DNA from: Spongiibacteraceae bacterium UBA5047
Lineage (GTDB): Bacteria > Pseudomonadota > Gammaproteobacteria > Pseudomonadales > Spongiibacteraceae
DNA: 64,000 bases
Direction: 5' to 3'
NCBI GenBank assembly: GCA_002415025.1
Contig: DIBR01000015.1
Span: 142,702-206,701 of the forward strand
Shown: in pieces, positions 52,028 to 61,106 of the stretch
Numbering within the stretch: the stretch's first letter is position 1
How the letters are laid out: every line of letters begins with the position of its first letter
Translations under genes and position numbers: made by a program
Notes under the pieces: generated by a model
Told to the model about the DNA's origin: nothing
The model's database searches: none
The model's input: only the letters and a program-made list of their open reading frames with translations

Positions 52028-52740
52028 AATTCGTCTGTGTTAGCCGGTGTTGCAACCATAACCAAATTCAATCCCAGCGGCACGCGCAGGCCATCGGCAC
52101 CCAGCTCACCCAAAACTTCGAGCCTGCGCACAAAGCGGAACAAGGTTCGCAGAGCCAAACGAACAAGCCCTGCCGCGCCGCCGACAGCCCAGGTGTCGTC
52201 ATCTCCCACTGAAACAACATCAAATCCGGCCCGCGCCAACTCCAAACCCAACACCCTCTCGGTGTAACTGCGCAAGTGTGTGCCGTCGTTGTACAACCAG
52301 AATGGCGCAAGGGACGCCAGCGCATTGGGCACAGAAATGTAGAGCTGCCCTCCCGGCTTTAGCGATTGTCTGGCCGCTGACAGAATGGCGCGGACCTGGT
52401 CTTCCGGAATATGCTCTAGAATATCCTTGCAAATCAGCAAATCGATTCCGCTTTTGTTTTCAAGCCAACCTGCGCTGTCAGAAACCTGCTCGGCCGGTAC
52501 GCCCAGTTGCTTGCAAAAAGCTATTTGCCCCTGATCCGGGTCGATACCGGAGGCATTGCGATAGCCTTTGCTTTGCAACCACTCCAGCAAAATTCCCGCA
52601 CCACAACCCACATCGACAATAACCGCATCCCGGTTTCCGGGAAGAAAACGGGCGAGCGTTTTTTCAAACGGCTGCCAGTGACGCTGGCGGCCCTCCCTTG
52701 AGAGATCATTGACACGCTGATAGTGTTCAAAATAATTCAT
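52024..52740 (-). CDS. Class I SAM-dependent methyltransferase
   Basis: A 238-aa methyltransferase from ATG 52740 (MNYFEHYQRVNDLSREGRQRHW), five bases after the flippase stop; an earlier start would lie inside that gene. Motif I is VIVDVGCGAGILLEWLQS (about 40-57), then ASGIDPDQGQ, DLLICKDILEHIPEDQVRAIL and SLKPGGQLYISVPNA. Its pattern is that of the O-antigen cluster Methyltransf_23 group. It may methylate a sugar of the growing chain; acceptor unknown. Confidence 0.85.
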   Translation of the reverse strand: MNYFEHYQRVNDLSREGRQRHWQPFEKTLARFLPGNRDAVIVDVGCGAGILLEWLQSKGYRNASGIDPDQGQIAFCKQLGVPAEQVSDSAGWLENKSGIDLLICKDILEHIPEDQVRAILSAARQSLKPGGQLYISVPNALASLAPFWLYNDGTHLRSYTERVLGLELARAGFDVVSVGDDDTWAVGGAAGLVRLALRTLFRFVRRLEVLGELGADGLRVPLGLNLVMVATPANTDEL

Positions 52741-52745
52741 TGCAA

Positions 52746-54116
52746 TCAAACCTGCTGACGGTTGCCGGGCGGGGTGACGAGTAACGACAGGCAAAATAGC
52801 TGCGTCACTACCAATGCCGAGTAAGCAGCATACTTGGCGTATACAGCTGCCATAAGCCCATAATCCTTACACAGCAAAAATACGCTCATTGATGCCAGAC
52901 AACCCAGACCGATGGTTGCCGCCGATGTCTTTCCCCTGTTTTGCATAACCAGTAGTGTCCCCAGGCAGGCGACTGTCGCGTCCAGTGCAATCGTGGGCGC
53001 AAGCGCCCGCATCAGCACCCCGGCCTGATCAAACGCATCACCATATACCAGAGACACCAACCAGGGCGTGCAGAGATACGTAGCCGCCGCCGTTATCAAG
53101 CCAAAAGCCGCAAAGCCGCTGAAATAATAGAACCAATGCCCTTCCGGGCGAGCACCACTTGAGGCCGCCAATCGCGCAAAGCGCGGCGCGCAATATTGAG
53201 AAATAATCCAGCCTATCGCGTAGATACTGAACACCAGCCTGAAGGGGGCGGCGAATGCGGCTGATTCAGCCTCCCCTAACAGCGCGCCCGCAAGCAGTAT
53301 CTCAACAGAGTGAAACAAGGTGTTTAATGCGAAGGCAATGGCAAGCGCAATTGATGCCCCCCACCCCAACTCGTCCAAAACCTCGGCTTTTCCGGGAGAT
53401 CTGGCCGTGTACGCTGGCGTTCTAACGTAATTTCGCACAAGCAAACCGGACACCAGCGCAAACCCGCCGTAGCCCGCGCCAATAATCAGGGCAAACTGTG
53501 GCAGCGTGGCACCGTTTATAAAAACCAGCCCCGACAACAACAAAAGGATAACAGCATAAACCGCACGCACAGCGCCGGCAGAACCCGGGCGCCCGCTGGC
53601 GAGCAACACCCAGTCGGATGCAGCGAAATAGGGCAGGTAAGCCAGCACAATCAGCGACAGCCCAATAAATGCCGCCATATTATCAGTCAGCACCGCCGCA
53701 CAGATAAGCGCCCCCGGCAAACCAACCAGCAACGCAGCCACGAGCCTGCGCAGAAACACTGCGCGCATTACCAGCAGAGTCTGAGCCTTGTCGACGGCGA
53801 TCAGGCGAATTCCCGCTGAACGAAATCCAAGATCACCCAGCGACAGCAAAATCATGCTCGCCGTTTGCGACAGCACTACCAGGGCGGCTTCATCCTCGGG
53901 CAGAACCCGGGCAGCAACCGCAAGCAAGACGATATTGGCCAGCTTCCAGAGAATATCTCCGGTCGCAAACTGCGCTGCCTTTATGATCCGGTTTAAAAAC
54001 AACACGCCTCCCACGCAGTCGCCCTTACAGCCTGAAACTACCGCCTTGCACGCATTCCCGGCGTTTGCACAAACGTCGGCCTTATCCGCAGTGCCTACCT
54101 GCAGGGTACTGCCCAC
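52746..54116 (-). CDS. Wzx-like polysaccharide flippase (MATE/MviN-like fold)
   Basis: About 12-14 membrane helices in a protein of up to 456 aa. Core features are ATGDILWKLANIVLLAVAARVLPEDEAALVVLSQ (first helix pair), RPGSAGAVRAVYAVILLLLSGLVF and the C-terminal pairs KYAAYSALVVTQLFCLSLLV. It resembles lipopolysaccharide flippases that move undecaprenyl-linked units. The start is unclear: GTG 54116 precedes a Cys-rich 38-residue stretch with no domain, whereas TTG 54002, behind GGGAGG but only four bases away, would begin at LFLNRIIKAAQFATG. It follows the 272-aa GT-like gene by 8 bases. Confidence 0.78.
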   Translation of the reverse strand: MGSTLQVGTADKADVCANAGNACKAVVSGCKGDCVGGVLFLNRIIKAAQFATGDILWKLANIVLLAVAARVLPEDEAALVVLSQTASMILLSLGDLGFRSAGIRLIAVDKAQTLLVMRAVFLRRLVAALLVGLPGALICAAVLTDNMAAFIGLSLIVLAYLPYFAASDWVLLASGRPGSAGAVRAVYAVILLLLSGLVFINGATLPQFALIIGAGYGGFALVSGLLVRNYVRTPAYTARSPGKAEVLDELGWGASIALAIAFALNTLFHSVEILLAGALLGEAESAAFAAPFRLVFSIYAIGWIISQYCAPRFARLAASSGARPEGHWFYYFSGFAAFGLITAAATYLCTPWLVSLVYGDAFDQAGVLMRALAPTIALDATVACLGTLLVMQNRGKTSAATIGLGCLASMSVFLLCKDYGLMAAVYAKYAAYSALVVTQLFCLSLLVTPPGNRQQV

Positions 54117-54124
54117 CCGCCCGA

Positions 54125-54943
54125 TTAATCAGAAGTGACGCCAGGCTTTGTCCGTCTACCCTTGAGAAAACGGCGAAACAGGGTTGCTACCGCCTGACCC
54201 ACCCGGGAATCGGCGCTTGCCGGTGCCAATGTGACACGGGTGCATGTTGTGCGAACACGCCTGCGCCGAAAGGCGCGACGATACTTGTCAACCAGCCGCT
54301 GCCTGGAGGGATAGAATGCCAGAGCGCTTTCACTGTCTCGCTCACCAACATTACCGCGGCTTTTGTGCAGAACATGGAAGCCTATGACCCAACTGCTATA
54401 TCCCAATACATCGGCCACTACACATAAATCCAGACCGTAAAGGTGAAATCCGCGCATATCACCCGAAGCCGCAATGCGCCTGGCACCGTTCACCACAATA
54501 AAATTTTCATCCAGAGAAAAAACGCGGGCAGGCAGGTCACCCGAATGTTGATCAGCACCATGGGGATCCGTAATTCTTATATGGAGCTGGCGGTCATCAC
54601 CGCCAGCGTTCCCGGCAAGCGCCCAGTCGGGGGCGTGCACTTCAAGATACGCCAGTTGATGTTCGAGTATTCCGCGAGCTTCCAACAGCTCGACGTCCTG
54701 ATGGCACAGGACTACATACCGCCCCCTGGCTTCCGCCAGCATACGATTAATCGCAGCATAGGCGTCCATCTGGTTTGACTCGGTATTGTCAACAATCAAA
54801 AACTCACAGTCTTGCTGGCAAAACCCCATATTCTCGCAAGACAAAAGAAATTTCTCGTACTCGCGAAAGTCTGTCACCAGCGTACAGAACGTAAACTCGA
54901 CCGGGAACACGCTCTCTGCCGTTACAGCCGTATATGCGCTCAA
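54125..54943 (-). CDS. GT2-like (glycosyltransferase-like family) protein
   Basis: A 272-aa protein with a GT-A-like core: FTFCTLVTDFREYEKFLLSCENMG, CEFLIVDNTESNQMDAYAAINRMLAEARGRYVVLCHQDVELLEARGI. The LCHQDVE stretch takes the place of the DxD metal site, as in the PF13712-like proteins. The later VLGYSSWVIGFHVLHKSRGNVGERD is the acceptor side. A basic C-terminus (RRAFRRRRVRTTC) follows. It probably transfers a sugar in the O-antigen locus. It lies between the methyltransferase at 55023 and the flippase. Confidence 0.72.
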   Translation of the reverse strand: MSAYTAVTAESVFPVEFTFCTLVTDFREYEKFLLSCENMGFCQQDCEFLIVDNTESNQMDAYAAINRMLAEARGRYVVLCHQDVELLEARGILEHQLAYLEVHAPDWALAGNAGGDDRQLHIRITDPHGADQHSGDLPARVFSLDENFIVVNGARRIAASGDMRGFHLYGLDLCVVADVLGYSSWVIGFHVLHKSRGNVGERDSESALAFYPSRQRLVDKYRRAFRRRRVRTTCTRVTLAPASADSRVGQAVATLFRRFLKGRRTKPGVTSD

Positions 54944-55022
54944 AGCTGACCCACCTCCAGCCCGCCGTCATTTGGCATGCCTTCTGCTGTAGTTTTCGAT
55001 GTCTGACGGGGGATCGGCAAGA

Positions 55023-55709
55023 TCACACTGGTTCCTCAGCGCGCGACTCATCGGTTCGAATAGTCGCTACGCAGATATATTGCATAAACGCGATATCGGC
55101 GAACAAACCAAAAGATAGACGCTGCAACCACTTCAGCCTCTTTCTATGGCGCTTCAGAACGCAACGCACGCCCTGCATCTCACGTACCTCATAACCCGAT
55201 TCGTTAAACAACCGCGAAACGCCGGCGCGGGTGAAAAATCGCAAATGCGTGTGATCGAGCACACCTTCATCCTGATAGACCCAATCCTTGCAGACAAAAA
55301 GGTCATACAAAACGCGATAATATCTTACATTGGGTATGCAGGCGAAAACCCGGCCGCCGGGCCTGAGTTTGGCAGACATCATCCGGAGCACCGTCCCCGG
55401 GTCAACCATATGCTCCAGGCTGTCGTTAAAAACGATTACATCAAAATGGCCGTCAGGTAGCTGCGAAACCGCCTGCTCAGCAGGCATGCACAAAACATGG
55501 TTCAAATGGCCCGCCGCACGCTCGGCCGGTGCCGCTTCGGGCTCAACGCCCCACACCTCGGTTTCAGGCCCGAAACGCTGCTTCAGGTACGCGCCAAAGC
55601 CCCCGGAGCCACAGCCAATATCCAGCACGGGGCCGCGGGTGTCGGGAAAATGGCGCTGCAACTCCGGGCGCTCGCCGCGAAAATAGACCTCGGTCTTGTT
55701 CTCGTACAT
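55023..55709 (-). CDS. Class I SAM-dependent methyltransferase (Methyltransf_23)
   Basis: A 228-aa protein from ATG 55709 (MYENKTEVYFRGERPEL), five bases from the GT2 stop. Motif I is GPVLDIGCGSGGFGAYLKQ (about 24-42), then EVWGVEPEAAPAERA, FDVIVFNDSLEHMVDPGTVL and KLRPGGRVFACIPNVRYYRVL. Cysteines toward the end (CVLKRHRKRLKWLQRLSFG) mark the helical C-terminus. Likely modifies a sugar or terminal group in the rhamnose-containing polysaccharide; acceptor unknown. Confidence 0.86.
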   Translation of the reverse strand: MYENKTEVYFRGERPELQRHFPDTRGPVLDIGCGSGGFGAYLKQRFGPETEVWGVEPEAAPAERAAGHLNHVLCMPAEQAVSQLPDGHFDVIVFNDSLEHMVDPGTVLRMMSAKLRPGGRVFACIPNVRYYRVLYDLFVCKDWVYQDEGVLDHTHLRFFTRAGVSRLFNESGYEVREMQGVRCVLKRHRKRLKWLQRLSFGLFADIAFMQYICVATIRTDESRAEEPV

Positions 55710-55713
55710 AGTC

Positions 55714-56724
55714 CTATCCAACTCGGCACAGTTTGAATAAACGCAGGGTGCTGCGTCTGCCACTTGATGCCGCCAACAAATCTTGCCTGAATGGCCACAG
55801 CAACAGGAAAGCAGCCATCATAAAGCGTTTGCCATCCACTCGTTGGGTCCGGCGGTAGAGTACCGCAAGAAACCAAAATCGCAGCCTTGATCGAATATCC
55901 GACTCTCGGCTACCGGCATTCAATTTGAACAATAATATTCCCAGCATTGAATTCATGCGTCCAAAGGCAAGCCGGTTACGTTGCTTCGCCGACAATTTCC
56001 CGGGAGCACTGTAGATAATTTTGTTGTTGTGGTTGCCCGCGTGTTGCCGATGTCGCACGAGGAGGCCGGGCACATACACCAACCCCTTTTTGTATGCAGC
56101 CGCAAATGCCAGCTGCTGGTCGTACACCGGCACCGGCGCAAACGGCAGGATGCTCAATGCCAATTCGCGATTAATCAGGAGCGCATGCCCGGATACGCAG
56201 TTATCCATTAACAGACGGAGGTAATGCGAGCCTATCGCGCCATCCCGCCAGCCAACATGGCGCATCATAGTCGTGCCGGTATCATCGCCATTCGCATCAA
56301 TAATCGCGCTGTCCGAAAATGCCCCTGAGGCCCCCGTCACACTGCCCAGTAACACCTCGAGCTTGTTCTCTTCCCAAATATCATCCTGATCACTGACCGC
56401 AACATAGAGTCCGCACGCAGAGTGCAGTGCGGACTCCAGGTTGGCGCTCAAACCAACATTTGAGCTTTGCTGCAACAACACTACCCGGGAGTCTTCCGTA
56501 GCGTATCGCGCCGCAATTTCAGCAGTCCTGTCCGTAGAGGCGTCATCCGAAATGATAATCTCAATATTGGTATGGCTCTGCGAAATAATACTGTCGAGCT
56601 GGATGTCGAGGTATTTCTCGCCGTTGTAGGTCAGCACAATAACACTGATCAGCGGTGCGGCTTCACGGTCAGACCTGATGCCGGGGCCAGACGACGCCCT
56701 CCCGGTACCTACTTGCTCCACCAC
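55714..56724 (-). CDS. Glycosyltransferase family 2
   Basis: A 336-aa GT2: LISVIVLTYNGEKYLDIQLDSIISQSHTNIEIIISDDASTD at the N-terminus, VAVSDQDDIWEENKLEVLLG (DQDD, metal site), VGWRDGAIGSHYLRLLMDNCVSGHALLINRELA and PVYDQQLAFAAAYKKGL. The family includes rhamnosyl and galactosyl transferases of O-antigens. Its start overlaps the end of rmlB by 16 bases and its stop lies 4 bases from the methyltransferase gene, so it is the fifth gene of the rml operon. Donor dTDP-rhamnose is plausible. Confidence 0.9.
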   Translation of the reverse strand: MVEQVGTGRASSGPGIRSDREAAPLISVIVLTYNGEKYLDIQLDSIISQSHTNIEIIISDDASTDRTAEIAARYATEDSRVVLLQQSSNVGLSANLESALHSACGLYVAVSDQDDIWEENKLEVLLGSVTGASGAFSDSAIIDANGDDTGTTMMRHVGWRDGAIGSHYLRLLMDNCVSGHALLINRELALSILPFAPVPVYDQQLAFAAAYKKGLVYVPGLLVRHRQHAGNHNNKIIYSAPGKLSAKQRNRLAFGRMNSMLGILLFKLNAGSRESDIRSRLRFWFLAVLYRRTQRVDGKRFMMAAFLLLWPFRQDLLAASSGRRSTLRLFKLCRVG

Positions 56725-57761
56725 TCGACGTTACCCAGAAACCACTCGATGGTCTTCGCTACACCCTCCTCAAACTGAACCTTAGGGCTAAACCCCAGCT
56801 CCTGCGTAATTCTACTCGAATCAATTGCGTAGCGACGGTCGTGACCCGCCCTGTCCTGCACAAACCGTATGCGGTCCAGGCTGGTTTCACCTCTTGGACC
56901 GGGGGCAAGCGGGAATTGTTCGGCCAACCCGGGATTGGCGTCAAAGGCCGCATCCAGCCGGGTACAAAGTTCACGGATCAGCGCGAGGTTGTCCCATTCG
57001 TTTTCACCGCCAATATTGTAAACCTCGCCCGGCACGCCCTTCAGTAACACTGCTTCTATGCCGCGCGCGTGATCTTCCACATACAGCCAATCACGAATAT
57101 TTTTACCATCACCGTAAATGGGAATCTCACCCCCGGTTAACAAACTGGTGATCGCCAGCGGAATCAGCTTTTCCGGGTAGTGGTAAGGCCCGTAATTATT
57201 TGAACAATTGCTGGTGGTCACATTCAGCCCGTAAGTATGGTGGTAGGCGCGGACTAAATGATCCGATGCTGCCTTGCTCGCCGAATACGGCGAGTTGGGC
57301 TGATACTGATTATCTTCTCTGAAAGCGGGGTCGTCGGGACCCAGCGAGCCATACACTTCGTCGGTACTGACGTGATGAAAGCGATGGGGAATGCCCTCGC
57401 CAGCCAGCCAGACTTTCCGCGCCGCCTTCAGCAACGAATGGGTGCCCAGTACATTCGTGTCGATGAAGGCGTCCGGCCCTGTAATCGAGCGGTCAACGTG
57501 ACTCTCGGCGGCAAAATGCACGATAGTGTCCAGCCCCCGCTCTTGCAGCAAACGCTCTACCAGTGCCGTATCGTTGATATCGCCATGCACAAAACTGAAG
57601 TTCGGGTTACCCGCCACAATAGCCAGATTCGCCTGATTGCCAGCGTAGGTCAGCGCATCCAACACCACCACGCTATCGTTTGCATGCTGTTGCATCCAGT
57701 AGTGAACAAAATTGGAGCCGATAAAGCCGGCGCCGCCGGTGACAAGAAGTTTTCGAGACAT
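56709..57761 (-). CDS. rmlB: dTDP-glucose 4,6-dehydratase RmlB
   Basis: A 350-aa extended SDR. NAD motif GGAGFIGSNFV (residues 9-19), DALTYAGN after strand 2, catalytic Thr-Asp-Glu in HVSTDEVYGSL and YxxxK in PYSASKAASDHLV; substrate loop ITSLLTGGEIPIYGDGKNIRDWLYV. It converts dTDP-glucose to dTDP-4-keto-6-deoxyglucose, the second step to dTDP-L-rhamnose. ATG 57761 (MSRKLLVTG) is chosen over an earlier in-frame start because the earlier one would run into rmlD. Full length for the family. Confidence 0.97.
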   Translation of the reverse strand: MSRKLLVTGGAGFIGSNFVHYWMQQHANDSVVVLDALTYAGNQANLAIVAGNPNFSFVHGDINDTALVERLLQERGLDTIVHFAAESHVDRSITGPDAFIDTNVLGTHSLLKAARKVWLAGEGIPHRFHHVSTDEVYGSLGPDDPAFREDNQYQPNSPYSASKAASDHLVRAYHHTYGLNVTTSNCSNNYGPYHYPEKLIPLAITSLLTGGEIPIYGDGKNIRDWLYVEDHARGIEAVLLKGVPGEVYNIGGENEWDNLALIRELCTRLDAAFDANPGLAEQFPLAPGPRGETSLDRIRFVQDRAGHDRRYAIDSSRITQELGFSPKVQFEEGVAKTIEWFLGNVEWWSK

Positions 57762-57769
57762 GCTAAAAC

Positions 57770-58636
57770 CTAATGCGGGGAAGATAATTGATGAATTTGC
57801 TCGCGCAGTGCTTGCTGCCAGTGAATAGCCGGCCAATTTATTGCGTCACGCAGGGCGCTTGAATCCAGCACACTGTAAGCGGGGCGCACGGCAGGTGTCG
57901 GGTATTGCTCCGTTTTTAACGGCCTGATCACAACGTCGCGCTCGATCACGTGCTGCTGCCGCGATTCCTCATAGATGGCGCAGGCAAAGTCGTACCAGGA
58001 AGCAGCACCGGCATCGCTGTAATGCCATATACCGGAAAGACGCCTTTCCAAAACGCGCCACAGCACCTGTGCCAAATTATCTGAGGAGGTTGGCGCCCCC
58101 ACCTGATCGGCAACAACACCGAGTTCGTCGCGCCCAGCCATTAGTCGCAACATGGTGCTCATAAAATTATTACTGCCCGCGCGATAAACCCAGGCCGTTC
58201 TCACGATGGCCGCAGCCGGGCACACCTGCTGCAACAGGCTCTCACCCTCGCGCTTGCTCGCCCCGTAAATGCCCAGAGGACTGCAGGCATCACCGGGTTG
58301 ATAGGGTCGCGACTGATTGCCGTCGAACACGAAGTCCGTGGAGACGTGCACCAGCGGGCAGCCCATCTGTGCTGCGGCCAGACCGAGTTGCTTCACTGCA
58401 TCCCGGTTCAGGCGATACGCAGCATCCGCATCTTGCTCGGCGCGATCAACGGCAGTGTAGGCGCTGGCATTGATAACCCCGTCGGGAGCATGGGCAAGCA
58501 GCCGCGGAACAATCTCCTCAAGATTCGACAGATCGAGTTCTTCGCGCCCCCACACCGTCAGCTCGACCTGCGTCGGCGCAAAACCCACTAGCGATTGCGC
58601 CAGCTGCCCCGATTTTCCCAAAACCAGAATACGCAC
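57770..58636 (-). CDS. rmlD: dTDP-4-dehydrorhamnose reductase RmlD
   Basis: A 288-aa reductase. NAD(P) motif MRILVLGKSGQLAQSL, then YTAVDRAEQDADAAYRLNRDAV, LVHVSTDFVFDG, SPLGIYGASKREGE (YxxxK) and IVRTAWVYRAGSNNFMSTML. It reduces dTDP-4-keto-L-rhamnose to dTDP-L-rhamnose, the last step. The start is GTG 58636, sharing one base with the TAG of rmlC. Confidence 0.96.
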   Translation of the reverse strand: MRILVLGKSGQLAQSLVGFAPTQVELTVWGREELDLSNLEEIVPRLLAHAPDGVINASAYTAVDRAEQDADAAYRLNRDAVKQLGLAAAQMGCPLVHVSTDFVFDGNQSRPYQPGDACSPLGIYGASKREGESLLQQVCPAAAIVRTAWVYRAGSNNFMSTMLRLMAGRDELGVVADQVGAPTSSDNLAQVLWRVLERRLSGIWHYSDAGAASWYDFACAIYEESRQQHVIERDVVIRPLKTEQYPTPAVRPAYSVLDSSALRDAINWPAIHWQQALREQIHQLSSPH

Positions 58637-59184
58637 TAGTCGAAGACCTCGGCGTTAGCCAGTGACGATGCAGCAGCATCTTTCTGCGATAGCTGGGGAC
58701 GCTCACCATCAACCAGCGGCCATTCGATACCCACCTCTGCGTCGTCCCACAACAGACTGCGTTCAAAATCGGGGGAGTAGTAATCAGTGCACTTGTAATT
58801 GAAGTCGGCCGACTCCGACATGACATAAAAGCCGTGTGCAAACCCCGGCGGCACCCAGAACTGGCGATGATTTTCGGCCGACAGGATAACGCCGTGCCAC
58901 TGACCAAAGGTCTTTGAGCTGCGGCGCAAGTCGACCGCCACATCAAAAACCTCGCCGGCCGTCACCCGCACTAATTTGCCTTGCGGATTCTGAATCTGAT
59001 AATGCAAACCACGCAAAATTCCGCGCCGTGAACGGCTGTGGTTGTCCTGCACAAAAGTGCCTTCTACACCGGCCTCACGGTAACGCTCTGCCTGCCAGGT
59101 TTCGATGAAAAACCCGCGTTCATCGCCAAACACCCGGGGCTCAATAATCAGTAAGCCGTCTATCGGCGTGCCAACAACCTTCAT
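58636..59184 (-). CDS. rmlC: dTDP-4-dehydrorhamnose 3,5-epimerase RmlC
   Basis: A 182-aa cupin: MKVVGTPIDGLLIIEPRVFGDERGFF, FVQDNHSRSRRGILRGLHYQ (catalytic His), VRVTAGEVFDVAVDLRRSS, FWVPPGFAHGFYV and YKCTDYYSPDFE. It epimerises C3 and C5 of the 4-keto sugar. ATG 59184 overlaps the rmlA stop by 4 bases (ATGA); an in-frame extension to 59316 lies inside rmlA. Confidence 0.96.
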   Translation of the reverse strand: MKVVGTPIDGLLIIEPRVFGDERGFFIETWQAERYREAGVEGTFVQDNHSRSRRGILRGLHYQIQNPQGKLVRVTAGEVFDVAVDLRRSSKTFGQWHGVILSAENHRQFWVPPGFAHGFYVMSESADFNYKCTDYYSPDFERSLLWDDAEVGIEWPLVDGERPQLSQKDAAASSLANAEVFD

Positions 59185-60062
59185 CGAAACATCCCGGGGG
59201 TAGCAATTTTTCGCAAGTACGCGCCGTAACCACTCTTTTCCGTTGCAGCGGCAATCTTCAACAACTCGTCGGTGCTGATAAAACCCTTCCGCCAGGCGAT
59301 TTCTTCCGGGCAGCACACTTTAAGCCCTTGGCGTGCCTCGACCACACGTACGAAATTGGCCGCATCCAGCAACGACTCATGAGTACCGGTATCGAGCCAG
59401 GCCGTGCCACGCGGCATAAAATGAACACTCAGGCTACCCTGCTCCAGGTAGCGGTTGTTGACGTCGGTAATTTCCAGTTCTCCGCGCGGTGAGGGCTTAA
59501 TCGATTTCGCAATATCAACCACCTGATTGTCGTAGAAGTACAAGCCTGTAACGGCGTAGTTTGATTTCGGCGACCTCGGCTTCTCTTCAATACTGGTAAC
59601 TTGCCCGCTCTCATCACAGGCAACCACCCCGTAGCGTTCGGGGTCATCCACATAGTAACCGAAGACTTCGGCACCTTTTGCACTTCGACTCGCGGCCTCG
59701 AGCTGGGTCCCAAAACCGCTGCCGTAAAAGATGTTGTCACCCAGCACCAACGACACCGGATCGCCGCCGATAAAAGACTCGCCGATTATAAAGGCCTGAG
59801 CCAGACCGTCAGGGCTGGATTGCACTGCGTATTGCAGGTTGATTCCCCAGTTGGAGCCATCACCGAGCAGGTGCTCGAACTGGGGCGCATCGTGCGGTGT
59901 AGTGATAATCAGAATATCCCGGATGCCCGCCAGCATCAGCGTTGACAGCGGATAGTAGATCATCGGCTTGTCGTAGACTGGCATCAATTGCTTGCTGACG
60001 GCCATGGTCAGCGGATAAAGCCGGGTGCCGCTACCGCCAGCCAGAATAATTCCTTTTCTCAT
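59181..60062 (-). CDS. rmlA: Glucose-1-phosphate thymidylyltransferase RmlA
   Basis: A 293-aa enzyme, first of the rhamnose set: MRKGIILAGGSGTRLYPLTM (nucleotide loop), SKQLMPVYDKPMIYYPLS, VLGDNIFYG (metal Asp), SIEEKPRSPKSNYAVTGLYFYDN and RGTAWLDTGTHESLLDAANFV. It makes dTDP-glucose from dTTP and glucose-1-phosphate. AAAGGGG precedes ATG 60062. Order in the operon is rmlA-C-D-B, then GT2 genes. Confidence 0.97.
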   Translation of the reverse strand: MRKGIILAGGSGTRLYPLTMAVSKQLMPVYDKPMIYYPLSTLMLAGIRDILIITTPHDAPQFEHLLGDGSNWGINLQYAVQSSPDGLAQAFIIGESFIGGDPVSLVLGDNIFYGSGFGTQLEAASRSAKGAEVFGYYVDDPERYGVVACDESGQVTSIEEKPRSPKSNYAVTGLYFYDNQVVDIAKSIKPSPRGELEITDVNNRYLEQGSLSVHFMPRGTAWLDTGTHESLLDAANFVRVVEARQGLKVCCPEEIAWRKGFISTDELLKIAAATEKSGYGAYLRKIATPGMFR

Positions 60063-60227
60063 TATCGCCCCTTTAGTTGTGAAAACCAGCGCGGAAAAAC
60101 TGTCCTCCGCCGGCCAAGCTGGGTAAAATTGCGCGCATTATCGCCGATTTCAGCGGTGATTTCCCCCCATATCAGCGGGAATGACCTGCTAAATCACCAG
60201 CACACCGGATACCGGAGAAGAACGTCT

Positions 60228-61106
60228 ATGGCAGGCCCGGAGCATGCCCCACACCCTGTCGTGACAATTGTAGTGTCCTGCTACAACCACGCCGACTATA
60301 TAGAAGTTTGCATAGACAGCATTCTCGGCCAGGATTACCCGGCAATCGAACTTCTCACCTACGACGATGGCTCGAGTGACAATAGCGCCGCCATACTCCA
60401 GCGCCTGTCTGTTCAACACGGGTTTTCATTCACAGCACAGCAAAACAAGGGCCTGTCAGCCACGCTCAATGATGCCTTAAGCAAGGCAAGCGGCAAGTAT
60501 TTTTGCCCGATAGGCTCAGACGACATTCTTATGCTGGACAAGAGCAGCAAACAGGCTGCCTATATGGAAGCCCACCCGGATGTCGCCGTGTGCGCAGGCA
60601 ACGCTGTGCTCATTGATAAATACGGGCAGCTCATCAACAAGCGAAACCGCTTTCATCCCGCCCGCGACCTCGATTTCGAGGAAGTGTTTACTGCATCGAC
60701 TCCCGGCTTTATCTCACCCACGGCCATGATCCGCACCGAGACCTTGCGCACAATCGGTGGCTACCGCAGCGATATTCCACTGGAAGACCTTTATCTGTGG
60801 CTTAAATTATCGTTTGCAGGCCACCGCATCCATGTCTTGAACGATCTTACGCTTTACTACCGCAAACACGACAACAACACCTACAAAAACACAGCCTTTA
60901 TGCTCGACAGCATCTATCGCACTCTCAACGAGTATCACGACCACCCGCTTTATCCCCGGGTGATGGGCAATGAGCTCAACAGCTTGCTGCTGACCGCCGC
61001 CAAACAGAAAGACCGTAAAACGGCGCTCGCAACGCTAAAACGCCTCAGCTTTAGCCAGTACTCACGCAAAACCCTGCGCGCATTGTTGCGCTTGGCGCTG
61101 CCATGA
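60228..61106 (+). CDS. Glycosyltransferase family 2
   Basis: A 292-aa GT2 from ATG 60228, with GGAGAA eight bases upstream; an in-frame extension to 59988 covers rmlA and is rejected. Motifs: VTIVVSCYNHADYIEVCIDSILGQDYPAIELLTYDDGSSDNS, KYFCPIGSDDILMLDKSSK (SDD metal site) and GFISPTAMIRTETLRTIGGYRSDIPLEDLYLWLKLSF. The divergent gap to rmlA (165 bases) must hold promoters for both. Its TGA overlaps the next start by 4 bases (ATGA). Confidence 0.9.
   Translation: MAGPEHAPHPVVTIVVSCYNHADYIEVCIDSILGQDYPAIELLTYDDGSSDNSAAILQRLSVQHGFSFTAQQNKGLSATLNDALSKASGKYFCPIGSDDILMLDKSSKQAAYMEAHPDVAVCAGNAVLIDKYGQLINKRNRFHPARDLDFEEVFTASTPGFISPTAMIRTETLRTIGGYRSDIPLEDLYLWLKLSFAGHRIHVLNDLTLYYRKHDNNTYKNTAFMLDSIYRTLNEYHDHPLYPRVMGNELNSLLLTAAKQKDRKTALATLKRLSFSQYSRKTLRALLRLALP

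Noticed and set aside
60031..60038. CTACCGCC, the complement of the ops/JUMPstart core GGCGGTAG
   Set aside because: It encodes the GSGTR loop of rmlA and lies inside the gene, not in a leader.
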